DNA of 46,059 bases from Alphaproteobacteria bacterium (GCA_009928665.1 SACF01000032.1:1-46059); one strand, 5' to 3'. Shown: positions 23,978-32,848, numbered from the stretch's first letter. Made by a program: numbers and translations. Notes: a model not told the origin generated them from the sequence alone.

Positions 23978-25596
23978 CTATTGGACGATGGCCTGCCGGT
24001 CATCCTTTCATTGAATGCCTGCTCGTTGGTATTCAACAGACCTGTGAGGGTCCGGTTGGTGGCAGTAACGATATACTCTTTCTGTTTCCTGAAGTGGATG
24101 AACATGGCAGCCAGGTTCACGGCCACTTCGATGCCTTTTGGATTGTGGAGGATGATGGTGAAAAACATCTTCCAGTAATGATAACCGGTCGATCGTGAAA
24201 ACCCCGCCTCTTTGCAAACCCTCAGGAACGACCGCATATAGATGAGCCAGGTGCCGAAGGACGGTTTGTGCCGGTAACGGGGCCTGATGTTGAGGCTGGT
24301 ATAGATGACCCGCCCGTAATAATGAGCAGGATTGTAAACGGTATCAATGACCTTGATGTAATTCCTGAAGATCTCCGAACGGGGGGTCAGGGTGACAAAG
24401 TTCAGCCCGCTTGTCATCTGGTCGATATCGCTGTCGCTCACTGTTTGCGACGCGAGATGAAAAAGTCTTCCCTCGGCATCCAGTCTCCGGGTGAGTTGGG
24501 TATTGGGCAACGCGTAAAGCAACCCGATCATGGCCATCGAAATTCCCGACGACTGGATAGAGTTGATCATATTCGAGGCTATCCGTTCACTTTCGCTGTC
24601 GAACCCGATGATGTAACCCCCGTTGCAAACAATTCCATAGGAGAGGATCCTTTTGACCGCTTCGGTCACCGGCCTGTTTACATTCTGGTTCTTGTTGTTC
24701 AGGGCGAGGGTGTCGTTTTCAGGGGTCTCTATTCCCAGGAAAACGTAACGGAAGTCGCAATCCTGCATAAGCTGAAGCAGTTCGTCATCATCGGCCAGGT
24801 TCACGGAGGCTTCGGTTGTAAAGTAGAACGGGTACTTATGTTCTGCCGACCATTTTTTGATCTCCCGAAGCAACTCCTTGACTTTTTTCTTGTTACCGAT
24901 GAAATTATCGTCGACCATGTCGATGTGCCCCCGGTATCCAAGGTCATACAAGGTTTGTAGTTCCTTCAGAATCTGTTCGTTGGATTTAAAGCGGGGGGTC
25001 CTCCCGAAAAGTTCGATCACATCGCAGAATTCGCAGTTGAACGGACATCCGCGGATAAACTGCATGCCGATCATGATGTAGTTGCGAAACCGGATCAGGT
25101 CGTACCGCGGAACAACCGCTACCAGCATATCGGCCCGCTCGGTTGAAACATAGACACCTGAAGTTAACCCGTTTTTCAGATCTGCCAGGAACATGGGGAT
25201 GGTGATCTCACCCTCGCCCAATACCAGAAAATCGGCCTTCCGGTAGAGATCGGGCTGCGATGAGGGATCGGGCCCGCCAACCACCACCAGGCGGGCCAGG
25301 TCATGCGCCCGGTCGATGAATTCAAGCATGCTCTTCTGCTGGGGAAGCATGCCCCCGGTGCAAACGATATCGGCCCAGGCCAGGTGCTCGTCCAACAGTG
25401 GCTCCACGTTCTCGTCGATCAGCCTGAAAGTCCAGTGCTGGGGAAGTAAAGCGGCGACTGTAAGGAGACCGAGAGGCGCTGCCGGGTATTTCGCTCCCAC
25501 GATGTTGCAGACCTCCAGGTAGTTCCAGAAGCTGAATTCGGAGAATTTGGTCTGGACCAGGAGGCATTTGGTAAAGCCTTGATATAAATTTTTCAT
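23953..25596 (-). CDS. B12-binding domain radical SAM protein
   Basis: A 547-residue enzyme of the cobalamin-binding radical SAM group. The N-terminal B12-binding-like Rossmann domain (residues about 12-150; NIVGAKYPAAPLGLLTVAAL, ADIVCTGGMLPQQ, VVVGGPDPSSQ, VLGEGEITIP) is followed by the radical SAM core with the [4Fe-4S] motif CPFNCEFCD at about 183-191. A DUF4070-type C-terminal region follows (about 370-520). Members methylate or rearrange diverse substrates (lipids, hopanoids, natural products); no neighbour identifies this one's substrate. The last codons (SSNRGRIGQAG) may be altered, since the stop lies within a transporter remnant. Confidence 0.8.
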   Translation of the reverse strand: MKNLYQGFTKCLLVQTKFSEFSFWNYLEVCNIVGAKYPAAPLGLLTVAALLPQHWTFRLIDENVEPLLDEHLAWADIVCTGGMLPQQKSMLEFIDRAHDLARLVVVGGPDPSSQPDLYRKADFLVLGEGEITIPMFLADLKNGLTSGVYVSTERADMLVAVVPRYDLIRFRNYIMIGMQFIRGCPFNCEFCDVIELFGRTPRFKSNEQILKELQTLYDLGYRGHIDMVDDNFIGNKKKVKELLREIKKWSAEHKYPFYFTTEASVNLADDDELLQLMQDCDFRYVFLGIETPENDTLALNNKNQNVNRPVTEAVKRILSYGIVCNGGYIIGFDSESERIASNMINSIQSSGISMAMIGLLYALPNTQLTRRLDAEGRLFHLASQTVSDSDIDQMTSGLNFVTLTPRSEIFRNYIKVIDTVYNPAHYYGRVIYTSLNIRPRYRHKPSFGTWLIYMRSFLRVCKEAGFSRSTGYHYWKMFFTIILHNPKGIEVAVNLAAMFIHFRKQKEYIVTATNRTLTGLLNTNEQAFNERMTGRPSSNRGRIGQAG

Positions 25597-25800
25597 CTGA
25601 TCTTGTTCAAAATATTGCTGAAGGCAGGGCCCGTAGCCGTCTTTAATGAAAGGAGATAGATTTTCTGAACAATCGGGATGGAGACGGGAGGATCAGAAGA
25701 ACTAAGTTCTTTTTAAAGGTGTACAAATATACGCATAATTTTCATGAATGAGTGCAGGAGGGGAAAACCGTGACACGTTACGCGTTACGGGAAAAATTTC

Positions 25801-25832
25801 AGTCAATCAGTCAATCAGTCAATCAATCAATT
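25801..25832. repeat. AGTCAATC tandem words
   Basis: AGTCAATC three times in a row followed by AATCAATT, in the 327-base gap between the radical SAM gene and the decayed VOC copy. The unit differs by one base from the ACTCAATC array at 12865-12896. The rest of the gap (25597-25800) shows no gene. Confidence 0.7.
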
Positions 25833-25874
25833 GTTTCCGAAGATCGAATACGGATGCTCCTGTATAACACGGAT

Positions 25875-25958
25875 CTACTGCTTCACGATCTTGTGAATGT
25901 TGTCTAAATAGGGCCGCTCCTTTTTATCGCAGAACAACGGCGCGCTCCCTGCGACTTA
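25875..25958 (-). pseudogene. Unidentified C-terminal gene remnant
   Basis: The reverse strand reads SAPLFCDKKERPYLDNIHKI, then VKQ and a stop at 25877-25875. The composition looks like a genuine protein C-terminus, but there is no start; the frame is closed by a TAA just upstream, where VOC-derived sequence begins. I do not recognise the family. It joins the truncated VOC fragment directly, which suggests a deletion junction near 25960. Confidence 0.3.
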
Positions 25959-25960
25959 TC

Positions 25961-26150
25961 GCCGGGATGATCTGCCACGAGACCCCGTATTTGTCCTTCA
26001 GCCACCCGTAAATGCTCTCTTCGCCGCCCTCGGTGAGCTTTTCCCAGTAATAATCGATCTCTTCCTGCGATTCACATTCCACAACAAACGAAACCCTTTC
26101 GGTGATCTGGTACATCTGACCGCCGTTCAGCCCCATGAAACGGTTGCCGT
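25961..26150 (-). pseudogene. Truncated duplicate of the VOC gene
   Basis: This stretch repeats 18693-18884 of the intact VOC gene with about 8-9 mismatches, encoding NGNRFMGLNGGQMYQITERV, then SFVVECESQEEIDYYWEKL and DKYGVSWQIIPA. Both the N-terminal third and the C-terminal 40 residues are missing. It is joined upstream to a methylase N-terminal scrap in a different reading frame, so no functional product is expected. Confidence 0.7.
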
Positions 26151-26257
26151 TTGGGATCGTGGAAAAAAGCGCTGAATTTTTCAAAAGCGGCATTCAAAGC
26201 AGTCTTGTCGGTAACGGCTAAGTACTTGTTGGTGACGGACTGTTGAAAGAGGGGCAC
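26150..26257 (-). pseudogene. N-terminal scrap of a type IIG/Eco57I-like methylase (copy 2)
   Basis: Starting at a GTG at 26257, the reverse strand reads MPLFQQSVTNKYLAVTDKTA, then LNAAFEKFSAFFHDPK, the canonical N-terminus of Eco57I-like/type IIG enzymes. At about 26151 it switches into the middle of a VOC gene in another frame. Together with the scrap at 19010-19110 this shows a methylase-then-VOC order that occurred twice. Confidence 0.65.
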
Positions 26258-26300
26258 AGATCGGTTGTTGGAACTGATTTATTTTGCACATAAAATTAGT

Positions 26301-26308
26301 TACTTTTG
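26301..26308 (+). promoter_or_regulatory. Bacteroidetes -7 box for CPBP paralogue 1
   Basis: TACTTTTG matches TAnnTTTG, 50 bases before the ATG at 26359. Confidence 0.4.
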
Positions 26309-26358
26309 ATGATGGAGTGAACTTTTTTATTTAACTGTTATCGTGATCTGCTGACACC

Positions 26359-27288
26359 ATGACTGAGACTGTAGAAAGAAACGAGGCCATGAGGGCCATA
26401 ACCGAACATGCCCGGAGAATTACCCGGGGGTCTTACGAGGAAGTGAATGATTTGATGCAGTTTGCTGACACAACCCGCAATCCGCCCGACATTGCCGAGC
26501 TTGCTGAAACCTTCGGGATGATGTCGGTGAAGGTGGAGGCCCGGGAATTTGCATGGAAACAAACGGTTGAAGTACTGGAACAGAAAAAGGAAGAGCTACA
26601 GGAATCATTGAAGATCCGCGGATTATCCTCAAGATTGGTATTGTGGTTCGTTTTTGGAGTGAGCCTTTATGTCTTTTTGACTGTTTTCGCGTTGCAAACG
26701 GATCAATCGGATCCGGTCAGGGTCGTTCTGCTGAGGTGGTTCAGTTCGCTGTTTGTAATCAGTCAGATTATCATGATGGTAGCTCTGATTCTGAAAAGCG
26801 GGTACCCCTTGTCGGATTACGGACTGACGTTGAAGAACCTCCGGCGTTCCCTGATGGAAAGCGTACTGGTATCTACAGCGGTGATCCTGTTGCTTGCCGG
26901 ACTGAAATTTTGGATACAGAAGGAAGGATGGGCTTTCGGAGGAAGGCCGTTCATTGAGGAGAAAGAATTTGGAACCATGTTTTTATATCTCTATGTGCTG
27001 AATGCTCCGGTTCAGGAGTTTTTGGCAAGAGGTGTATTGCAGAGTTCCATTGGAAGGATTCTGATGGGAAAACGGCGCATGTTCTGGGCGGTGGTTTCTA
27101 CTTCCATGATCTTCGGGATGCTTCACACTGTTTATTCGCTGCCTGTTGCCCTGATCACCCTGCTGGCCAGTTTGTTATGGGGGTGGCTTTACATCAGACA
27201 TCAGACCATCGTCGGAGTATCAATATGTCACCTGCTTGTCGGATTGGCGGCTATTTTGCTGGGTTATTGGGATCTGCTTGTTATGTAG
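26359..27288 (+). CDS. HAMP-like/CPBP intramembrane protease homologue 1
   Basis: A 309-residue integral membrane protein. Residues about 10-80 (AITEHARRITRGSYEEVNDL, IAELAETFGMMSVKVEAREF) form a cytosolic HAMP-like plus coiled-coil segment with no preceding membrane helix. Residues about 90-305 are a multi-helix CPBP (Abi/Rce1-like) domain with motif 1 QEFLARG, motif 2 FGMLH and motif 3 HLLVG. The family consensus for motif 1 is EExxxR; here the first Glu is Gln, as in both other paralogues of the window. Activity is therefore uncertain. It converges on paralogue 2 with 24 bases between the stops and is closest to paralogue 3. A sensory N-domain controlling a membrane protease-like domain is an inference. 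Confidence 0.8.
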   Translation: MTETVERNEAMRAITEHARRITRGSYEEVNDLMQFADTTRNPPDIAELAETFGMMSVKVEAREFAWKQTVEVLEQKKEELQESLKIRGLSSRLVLWFVFGVSLYVFLTVFALQTDQSDPVRVVLLRWFSSLFVISQIIMMVALILKSGYPLSDYGLTLKNLRRSLMESVLVSTAVILLLAGLKFWIQKEGWAFGGRPFIEEKEFGTMFLYLYVLNAPVQEFLARGVLQSSIGRILMGKRRMFWAVVSTSMIFGMLHTVYSLPVALITLLASLLWGWLYIRHQTIVGVSICHLLVGLAAILLGYWDLLVM

Positions 27289-27312
27289 ATAACCTTTCCG
27301 GAAGCGGATGCA

Positions 27313-28230
27313 TCACTCCAGAAACGTCCAGTACCCCATCAATCCCGAAATATTACCGATCAGAAAGTGCGACAGGCTCACGCCGACCAGGGTTTTGTGC
27401 CGGTGGTACATCCATCCCCAAAGCCAGCCTGTAATAAACGAAACGACTGCCAGGTTTAGCGAACTCATGATGTGTACTGCACCGAACAGGAAAGTAGTCA
27501 CCAGTATGGCAAAGAATCCGCGGTAGCGGATATCCAGAATTTTTTCGAGGGTTCCCTGCACCGCGCCCCGGCTCAGAAATTCCTGCAATGGAGCCACCAC
27601 CAGATAGGTGATGTAAGTAAACCCAAAATATGACCAATCAAAGAGTCTGGTTTCAGGAAATAGACCTGGTATATGTTTAACACATAAATATTTTATCAAC
27701 ATTAAAAGGAGGATAAATAGTGCTGAAAATACCAGCGATTCCCATACCGATCGCTTCCAACCGGTCAGGGTAAGTCCGAAATCTCTCATGCGAAGCTTGC
27801 TGGCAACGACCACAGAAATTATAACCGTCAGAGTAATAACCTCAATCACGGGATATTTAGTCATCACTTTTCCGATCAGCCGGGTGGATAAAGATTGGTC
27901 GTGGATGATCCCCAGGACAAAAATATAGCTGGTGATCAATAGTACGATGCTGACAAGAATAGTGCTCAGCAACGACCGCTGGCTGTTCAGTAATTCAATC
28001 TGGCTGTTTTTCTTTTTCAGCTCTTCTATAGTATTTTCGAGGGCATACTCTCTTGCTTCGATCTTCACCGACATCATGCCAAAGGTCTCGGCAAGCTCTG
28101 CCAGTTCCGGGCTGTTTTCAGTTTTATCGGTCAGCTTAAAAATCTGATCTACATTTTTATACGACCCAGCTACGATTTCGTTGGCATGGCCGGTCAGCGC
28201 TTTTATGACTTCGGGATTCAGGTTTTCCAT
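27313..28230 (-). CDS. HAMP-like/CPBP intramembrane protease homologue 2
   Basis: A 305-residue paralogue with the same two-part design: HAMP-like/coiled-coil N-terminus (VIKALTGHANEIVAGSYKNV, LAELAETFGMMSVKIEAREY) followed by the CPBP membrane domain with QEFLSRG, FGAVH and HFLIG. The frame runs upstream to 28398, but the ATG at 28230 (MENLNPEVIK) aligns with the paralogues and lies 10 bases after a -7 box, nearly leaderless. It is the most diverged of the three. Again the first Glu of EExxxR is Gln. Confidence 0.8.
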   Translation of the reverse strand: MENLNPEVIKALTGHANEIVAGSYKNVDQIFKLTDKTENSPELAELAETFGMMSVKIEAREYALENTIEELKKKNSQIELLNSQRSLLSTILVSIVLLITSYIFVLGIIHDQSLSTRLIGKVMTKYPVIEVITLTVIISVVVASKLRMRDFGLTLTGWKRSVWESLVFSALFILLLMLIKYLCVKHIPGLFPETRLFDWSYFGFTYITYLVVAPLQEFLSRGAVQGTLEKILDIRYRGFFAILVTTFLFGAVHIMSSLNLAVVSFITGWLWGWMYHRHKTLVGVSLSHFLIGNISGLMGYWTFLE

Positions 28231-28239
28231 AACAGATGT

Positions 28240-28247
28240 CAAAGGTA
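28240..28247 (-). promoter_or_regulatory. Promoter of CPBP paralogue 2
   Basis: The reverse strand reads TACCTTTG (TAnnTTTG) with a TTG 23 bases further upstream, within the 17-23 spacing described for Flavobacterium promoters. The box ends 10 bases before the ATG at 28230. Confidence 0.5.
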
Positions 28248-28464
28248 TCAGAATTCCGGTGAGGTTGCTCCAACAACTACAAAATAGCGCCAGTCGCCTC
28301 CATAGGCAGATAAAACATTTTCGCTCAGAGGGATGAATCGTTACTTCAGTGCAGGAAGGAGGTGTCCATCCATCCTTACATGGCTGACTTACATCCAATT
28401 ACGAAATCAGGAATAAATCAAAGGGAGAACCCGGCTGAACGAAGCAGGTTCCGGGTTCTGAGTA

Positions 28465-29310
28465 TTATATGATTTCGTTTCTTACTTTTTCCACAACATC
28501 GCTGAGCGCCATGGCTTTTTCGCGGGGAAGTGGTTTCCCCGGTTTCAGGCCAAAATCAGTGAAAACAGATCGCAACGATGTCAGTTGTTGAAATAAAGCA
28601 TCCATTTGCTTGCATTCGCGAAATGGTTCCATCACGGTGAGTAGCTGATTGAGATGCAATTGTTGCTTTTCGATGACCGATGAAATCAAGGTATTGTTTT
28701 CAGCCACAACATTCAGCTCTGCTGCAAGGTATAACCCTTCCACAAAAGCCCCGGTGGCGATCAGTACTGCAAGGTAATGGCGGTTTTGCCGGGCAAGCAG
28801 TGAACTGGTATGCATCAGTACATTTTCGACCATACCGACCAGACTGTCACGGTTATTACCTACCCGTTTGACCCGTTCAACCAGACCAGCCTCATAAATT
28901 CCGGCAATGCCCAATTCGTCCGATAATTTTGCCGTACAGGCCAGGAACTTGTTTGTGGCATCCTTCTGACCATAGGTGGCAGAATAGGCCAGATCGGCGG
29001 TATAAACTCCCAGATTCAGCGCTTTTTCTCTTTCTGCGATATATTTCGCTGCATTCCCGGGTGGATTGGTGATGTCGAAAATATATCCTGCCCTGCTCTT
29101 TTCAAGAATTATCGTGATTTCGAGCGGAGTGGGCAAGGCGTATAACTCCTGTTTGATTTCTGCAGATAATCTCGCCTCCGGATAGAGCGTATCAGCAGTT
29201 TTCTCTTGAGACGCTGGTTCTCTGGTCCCTCCACTGCAATTCCATAGCAGCAGTCCGACGGCTAAAAACGTAACGGCGGATCGCATCTTACCATAGATAT
29301 TTGTTCTCAT
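28465..29310 (-). CDS. Unidentified lipoprotein
   Basis: A 281-residue predicted lipoprotein. The N-terminus MRTNIYGKMRSAVTFLAVGL, then LLWNCSGG, has a hydrophobic segment ending at Cys 25; Asn at -1 makes the lipobox imperfect. A shorter start at 29286 (MRSAVTFLAVG) is equally good. The mature part is helix-rich and soluble (AAKYIAEREKALNLGVYTAD, ENVLMHTSSLLARQNRHYLA, EKQQLHLNQLLTVMEPFREC). I recognise no named family; similar lipoproteins occur widely in Bacteroidetes. It lies between CPBP paralogue 2 and a Cys-rich membrane protein gene, 66 bases or more from each. Confidence 0.6.
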   Translation of the reverse strand: MRTNIYGKMRSAVTFLAVGLLLWNCSGGTREPASQEKTADTLYPEARLSAEIKQELYALPTPLEITIILEKSRAGYIFDITNPPGNAAKYIAEREKALNLGVYTADLAYSATYGQKDATNKFLACTAKLSDELGIAGIYEAGLVERVKRVGNNRDSLVGMVENVLMHTSSLLARQNRHYLAVLIATGAFVEGLYLAAELNVVAENNTLISSVIEKQQLHLNQLLTVMEPFRECKQMDALFQQLTSLRSVFTDFGLKPGKPLPREKAMALSDVVEKVRNEII

Positions 29311-29370
29311 AAGCCTGGGATTTTAAGGTCAGATTTTTTTCGATAAATTTAATTGAATTTCCGGAAAAAC

Positions 29371-29907
29371 TTAAAAACTCCACTTCGGACACTGGTAAAA
29401 ATCGATCTGTTCCTGGTTCTCAGGATATCTTCCGCAATGAAAGTATCTCCAGAAGAAGGTACCATAGCTTAAGCAGGTTTTCCGTTGCAGGTCAATGAGC
29501 GGGCATTCAGCCAGTACACAGCAGCGGATACATCCGTTGCAATGATCTTCGGGGCCCATCCAGGTTTGGCTGATTCTCAGATGAGTTTTCCCGGGAAACA
29601 TCATGGGAGGCGCCGTCAGCGATACCGGAAAATGGTTCCGGTACTTTTGATGCCTGATATACCGGATTTCGACTTTGATCCACTGCAGCATAATGGGATA
29701 AAGAAACCTTGTGTATTTTGTGAAGTTGAAATCACCGAAGAAATACCAGGAATAAAGAGGAGCAAAGAACCAGCAGATGATTCCACCGGTAAGCAAGCCT
29801 ATAGCCAGGAAGAGAAAGAAAATCAGCCGGGCGCCAGCCCATTTTACCTTTGACAGGAGTCCGGCCGGAAATGGTTTTATCTTTAAGGAAACCTGGTTTT
29901 CGTTCAT
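29371..29907 (-). CDS. Membrane protein with Cys-rich C-terminal cluster
   Basis: A 178-residue protein I cannot assign to a family. Residues about 25-55 (LIFFLFLAIGLLTGGIICWF, FAPLYSWYFF) form one long or two short membrane helices. The C-terminal third has CNGCIRCCVLAECPL, then KTCLSYG, FHCGRYP and YQCPKW: nine cysteines in a pattern like an Fe-S or zinc-binding site (compare YkgJ/ferredoxin-like CxxCxxCC...CP). A membrane-anchored Fe-S protein is plausible. It overlaps the upstream gene by 4 bases (ATGA), so the pair forms an operon. Confidence 0.55.
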   Translation of the reverse strand: MNENQVSLKIKPFPAGLLSKVKWAGARLIFFLFLAIGLLTGGIICWFFAPLYSWYFFGDFNFTKYTRFLYPIMLQWIKVEIRYIRHQKYRNHFPVSLTAPPMMFPGKTHLRISQTWMGPEDHCNGCIRCCVLAECPLIDLQRKTCLSYGTFFWRYFHCGRYPENQEQIDFYQCPKWSF

Positions 29908-30989
29908 CTTTTTTGTTGTTTACACAATTTTGCCTGCCTGATGCTGAGAACATATTCTCTGGCGCAATCCCGGTTGATCTTTCCCCATAAGCGGGTCAAC
30001 TGTTCGTCATCCCAGCGCATCCGGATCAGCCTTCTTCGCTCCGGATCCGCTGTGTCAAAAGAAAAATAACTCATATACAGGTTAAGAGCGATCACCCTGT
30101 TGTACATATAGGTTTCCGGATGATCCTGGTAATCAGCCACCTGAGGGATCAGCAATTTGGCTATGATATAGGGGAAGTCGTACATTTTTGACACAAAGGC
30201 CATATTCCAGGTCTGGTAAAGGTCAGCCCATTTCCGTGGCAAAGGAGGCCGGACCCCGATGGCTTTCCGGTTCTCATCCCAGAAGTTGGGGCCGGCATCG
30301 GTAGCAGGATCTATCCGGTGTTTTCCTGCCTTGTGGATAGCCAGCACCCACCCTGTCATGGCATTGTCGCGCAATCCCATCAGCAAGTCCGAAAAAGTGG
30401 CTTCCAGGATATTGATCTGCAACGCCCGGGAACCGGTACTCTTTCCAAGTTTTTCGGTTGGCCGCCGGTGGGCGCCTATCATCAACCGGACTACCGGTTC
30501 AAGAGATCTTGCTTTGATCTGATAGAAAAGAGGCATGGCGTTCCGGGACTTTTGTTTTTTTGTTTTTTCCCGGAGAATCCTGATACATTCTTCAAAAAAC
30601 CGGTCATCCTGATAACACGAACAGGTGAGCTTTTCCAGGGCCATGGCGAATGCCAGGGCATCTGTAATGATCTCCTGACCTTCGGTTTTCATCCGCTCGC
30701 TCAGGACGGGAAATGTTTTTCCTGATACTTTTTCCAGAAACCCCGCCAGAAAAGGATTGCGGAGGAAAAGTTCCATCATCCTGTCGATAAAGTCATGGCA
30801 ATCGGAGAGACTGACCGACCGGGGCAGCAACCGGGATCCGTAAGATTCCAGGATGGGCGAAACCCAGGCCCGGTCATCCTGCATCAGTTGCCAGACCTGG
30901 AAATGACGGGCCATCCGCTCAATCATCTCCTGTTCGCCGGAGAACATCAGGTTGGCTTTAACGATACCGGCCAGGCTTGTGTAGTTCAT
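29904..30989 (-). CDS. Unidentified soluble protein, partner of Cys-rich membrane protein
   Basis: A 361-residue predicted cytoplasmic, helix-rich protein of no family I recognise. The ATG at 30989 (MNYTSLAGIVKANLMFSGEQ) is preferred; the frame continues to 31073, but that part overlaps the divergent DAK2/DegV promoter and gene start. Notable segments are LEKLTCSCYQDDRFFEECIR, NILEATFSDLLMGLRDNAMT and KWADLYQTWNMAFVSKMYDF. It is translationally coupled to the Cys-rich membrane protein downstream. The divergent neighbour is a fatty-acid kinase-like protein, so a lipid link is possible but unproven. Confidence 0.55.
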   Translation of the reverse strand: MNYTSLAGIVKANLMFSGEQEMIERMARHFQVWQLMQDDRAWVSPILESYGSRLLPRSVSLSDCHDFIDRMMELFLRNPFLAGFLEKVSGKTFPVLSERMKTEGQEIITDALAFAMALEKLTCSCYQDDRFFEECIRILREKTKKQKSRNAMPLFYQIKARSLEPVVRLMIGAHRRPTEKLGKSTGSRALQINILEATFSDLLMGLRDNAMTGWVLAIHKAGKHRIDPATDAGPNFWDENRKAIGVRPPLPRKWADLYQTWNMAFVSKMYDFPYIIAKLLIPQVADYQDHPETYMYNRVIALNLYMSYFSFDTADPERRRLIRMRWDDEQLTRLWGKINRDCAREYVLSIRQAKLCKQQKR

Positions 30990-31016
30990 TTTCCCGAAAT
31001 CCGAGCTAAAATTACT

Positions 31017-31024
31017 TACTTTTG
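31017..31024 (+). promoter_or_regulatory. Bacteroidetes -7 box for the DAK2/DegV gene
   Basis: TACTTTTG matches TAnnTTTG and lies 14 bases before the ATG at 31039, within the 49-base space between divergent genes. Confidence 0.45.
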
Positions 31025-31038
31025 TCCGGATAGAAAAA

Positions 31039-32838
31039 ATGACTATGGAAACCAGGCAAACCGGAGAAATCAACGGATTACAGCTCTATAATGCTTTTCG
31101 CGCCGGAGTGCAACGTGTTTCTGAACACCGGAAATTGCTAAACGACATCAATGTTTTTCCGGTTGCAGACGCCGATACGGGAACCAATCTTGTATGGACG
31201 CTTCGCTATATGACAGAGGCTGCCGAACCCGTTATTGATGCAAAGAAAACGGCAGTCGCTCTGGCTGATGCCGCCCTGACCGGAGCCCGCGGAAATTCGG
31301 GGATCATCTTTGCACAGTTCCTGTATGGGTTCAGTAACGAGCTTCCCGGTTACGAGACACTGAATATCGCTTCCTTTGCAGAGAGCATGAAACAGGCCGT
31401 AAGGTATGCTTACGAAGCCATATCTAACCCGGTTGAAGGAACGATTCTGACGGTGATCGCCGACTGGGCCGACTGCTTGTACACCATTCACAGTACGACT
31501 ATTGACTTTAACCGGTTGTTTTCAGAGGCATATCAGCGGGCGCTGGAATCCCTGGCAGCAACCACCGGACAGTTGGCTCAGCTGGCACAGGCGAAGGTGG
31601 TTGATGCCGGCGCCAAAGGATTTGTCTTTTTTCTCGAAGGGATCGTCGATTATTTTCTTCACGGTGATCTGGAGCAAAGTTTTCCGGAAGATTCGTTTGA
31701 GAAGGAGTCGACTGAACCTCCGCACTTTACCCATGAGAAGATTTCCTGCCGCTATTGCACCGAAGTCCTGATCTCCGGTGACCTGCTGGATAAGAAAGCC
31801 ATTGCAGAAAAGATCGGAGAACTGGGTAATTCCATGGTGATTGCCGGTTCACCTCAGAAACTTCACGTGCATCTCCATACGGATCGGCCTGATCAGATGA
31901 TTGGCCGTTTACAACAGATAGGAACGGTGAGTTATCAGAAAGCGGACGATATGGTTTTGCAGCAGGAGTTACGGCTAAACCGGAAGTCGGATATTGCCTT
32001 ACTGACCGATTCCGGGTGTGACCTACCTGCAAACATCCTTGAACAATATCAGATCCATGTGATTCCCTTTACCATTCATTTCGCCGATGAGTTTTATCTG
32101 GACCGGATCACCCTGATGCCGCTGGAGTTTTATGACAGGTTGAAATCATCGCCAGTACGACCTACTACCGCGCAACCTTCCATAAAGGAGTTCAGGATAC
32201 GATACGAATACCTGGTAGCACAGTACCAATCAGTCATTGCCATTCACTTCAGCGAACAAATGACCAGTACCTGTTCCACCAGTTCCAAGGTGGCTGAAGA
32301 GGTTGCCCGGGAATCCGGGAAACGCATCGATGTAGTAAGTTCAGCTTCTTTGTCGGGAGGGGAGGGGCTGCTTGTTCTGCGGGTGGCTCAGGCTATTGCC
32401 TCAGGCGCCTCTCATGAGGAGATTATGCAGCAGGTTCCTGACTGGAGAGCAAAGATTATTCTCAGGGCAGGATTCGATTCTCTCGGGTATATTGTAAAAA
32501 GTGGCAGAGTGAGTCCTCTGAAAGGCATTATCGGTAAAACACTCGATCTCAAGCCTGCTATTTACATTACCCGGGAGGGAAAAGCAGAGGTATTCTCTGC
32601 CGCGTTTACGGAAAAGGGCAGCCATAAGAAAGTTGTTCAGAACATCACCCGGGTCGTTGAAGGAAAGCCGGTATGGGGATATGCCATCACCCATGCCAAG
32701 AACCCGGAAAAGATGGCATATTATTCGGATTATATGGAGCGGCTGACCGGACAAAAACCCCTGTTTGTGGAGTATTCCACTCCGGCAATTATCGCTAACA
32801 CCGGGCCAGGAGTGTGTATCAGCGTGATGATGGAATAA
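31039..32838 (+). CDS. Fused fatty-acid kinase: DAK2 domain plus DegV domain
   Basis: A 599-residue fusion. Residues about 10-205 are a DAK2 nucleotide-binding domain with the metal/ATP motif NVFPVADADTGTN and the LTGARGNSGII loop. Residues about 225-310 match the FakA middle domain (YCTEVLISGDLLD, KLHVHLHTDRPD). Residues about 315-595 are a DegV/FakB fatty-acid-binding domain (IALLTDSGCDLPANILEQYQ, RPTTAQPSIKEF, SSASLSGGEGLL). In Firmicutes FakA and FakB are separate and phosphorylate exogenous fatty acids to acyl-phosphate for membrane lipid synthesis; here kinase and lipid carrier are one chain. psd and pssA lie 1-2 kb downstream. A second ATG at 31045 is an alternative start. Confidence 0.85.
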   Translation: MTMETRQTGEINGLQLYNAFRAGVQRVSEHRKLLNDINVFPVADADTGTNLVWTLRYMTEAAEPVIDAKKTAVALADAALTGARGNSGIIFAQFLYGFSNELPGYETLNIASFAESMKQAVRYAYEAISNPVEGTILTVIADWADCLYTIHSTTIDFNRLFSEAYQRALESLAATTGQLAQLAQAKVVDAGAKGFVFFLEGIVDYFLHGDLEQSFPEDSFEKESTEPPHFTHEKISCRYCTEVLISGDLLDKKAIAEKIGELGNSMVIAGSPQKLHVHLHTDRPDQMIGRLQQIGTVSYQKADDMVLQQELRLNRKSDIALLTDSGCDLPANILEQYQIHVIPFTIHFADEFYLDRITLMPLEFYDRLKSSPVRPTTAQPSIKEFRIRYEYLVAQYQSVIAIHFSEQMTSTCSTSSKVAEEVARESGKRIDVVSSASLSGGEGLLVLRVAQAIASGASHEEIMQQVPDWRAKIILRAGFDSLGYIVKSGRVSPLKGIIGKTLDLKPAIYITREGKAEVFSAAFTEKGSHKKVVQNITRVVEGKPVWGYAITHAKNPEKMAYYSDYMERLTGQKPLFVEYSTPAIIANTGPGVCISVMME

Positions 32839-32848
32839 CCGTTCTTCT

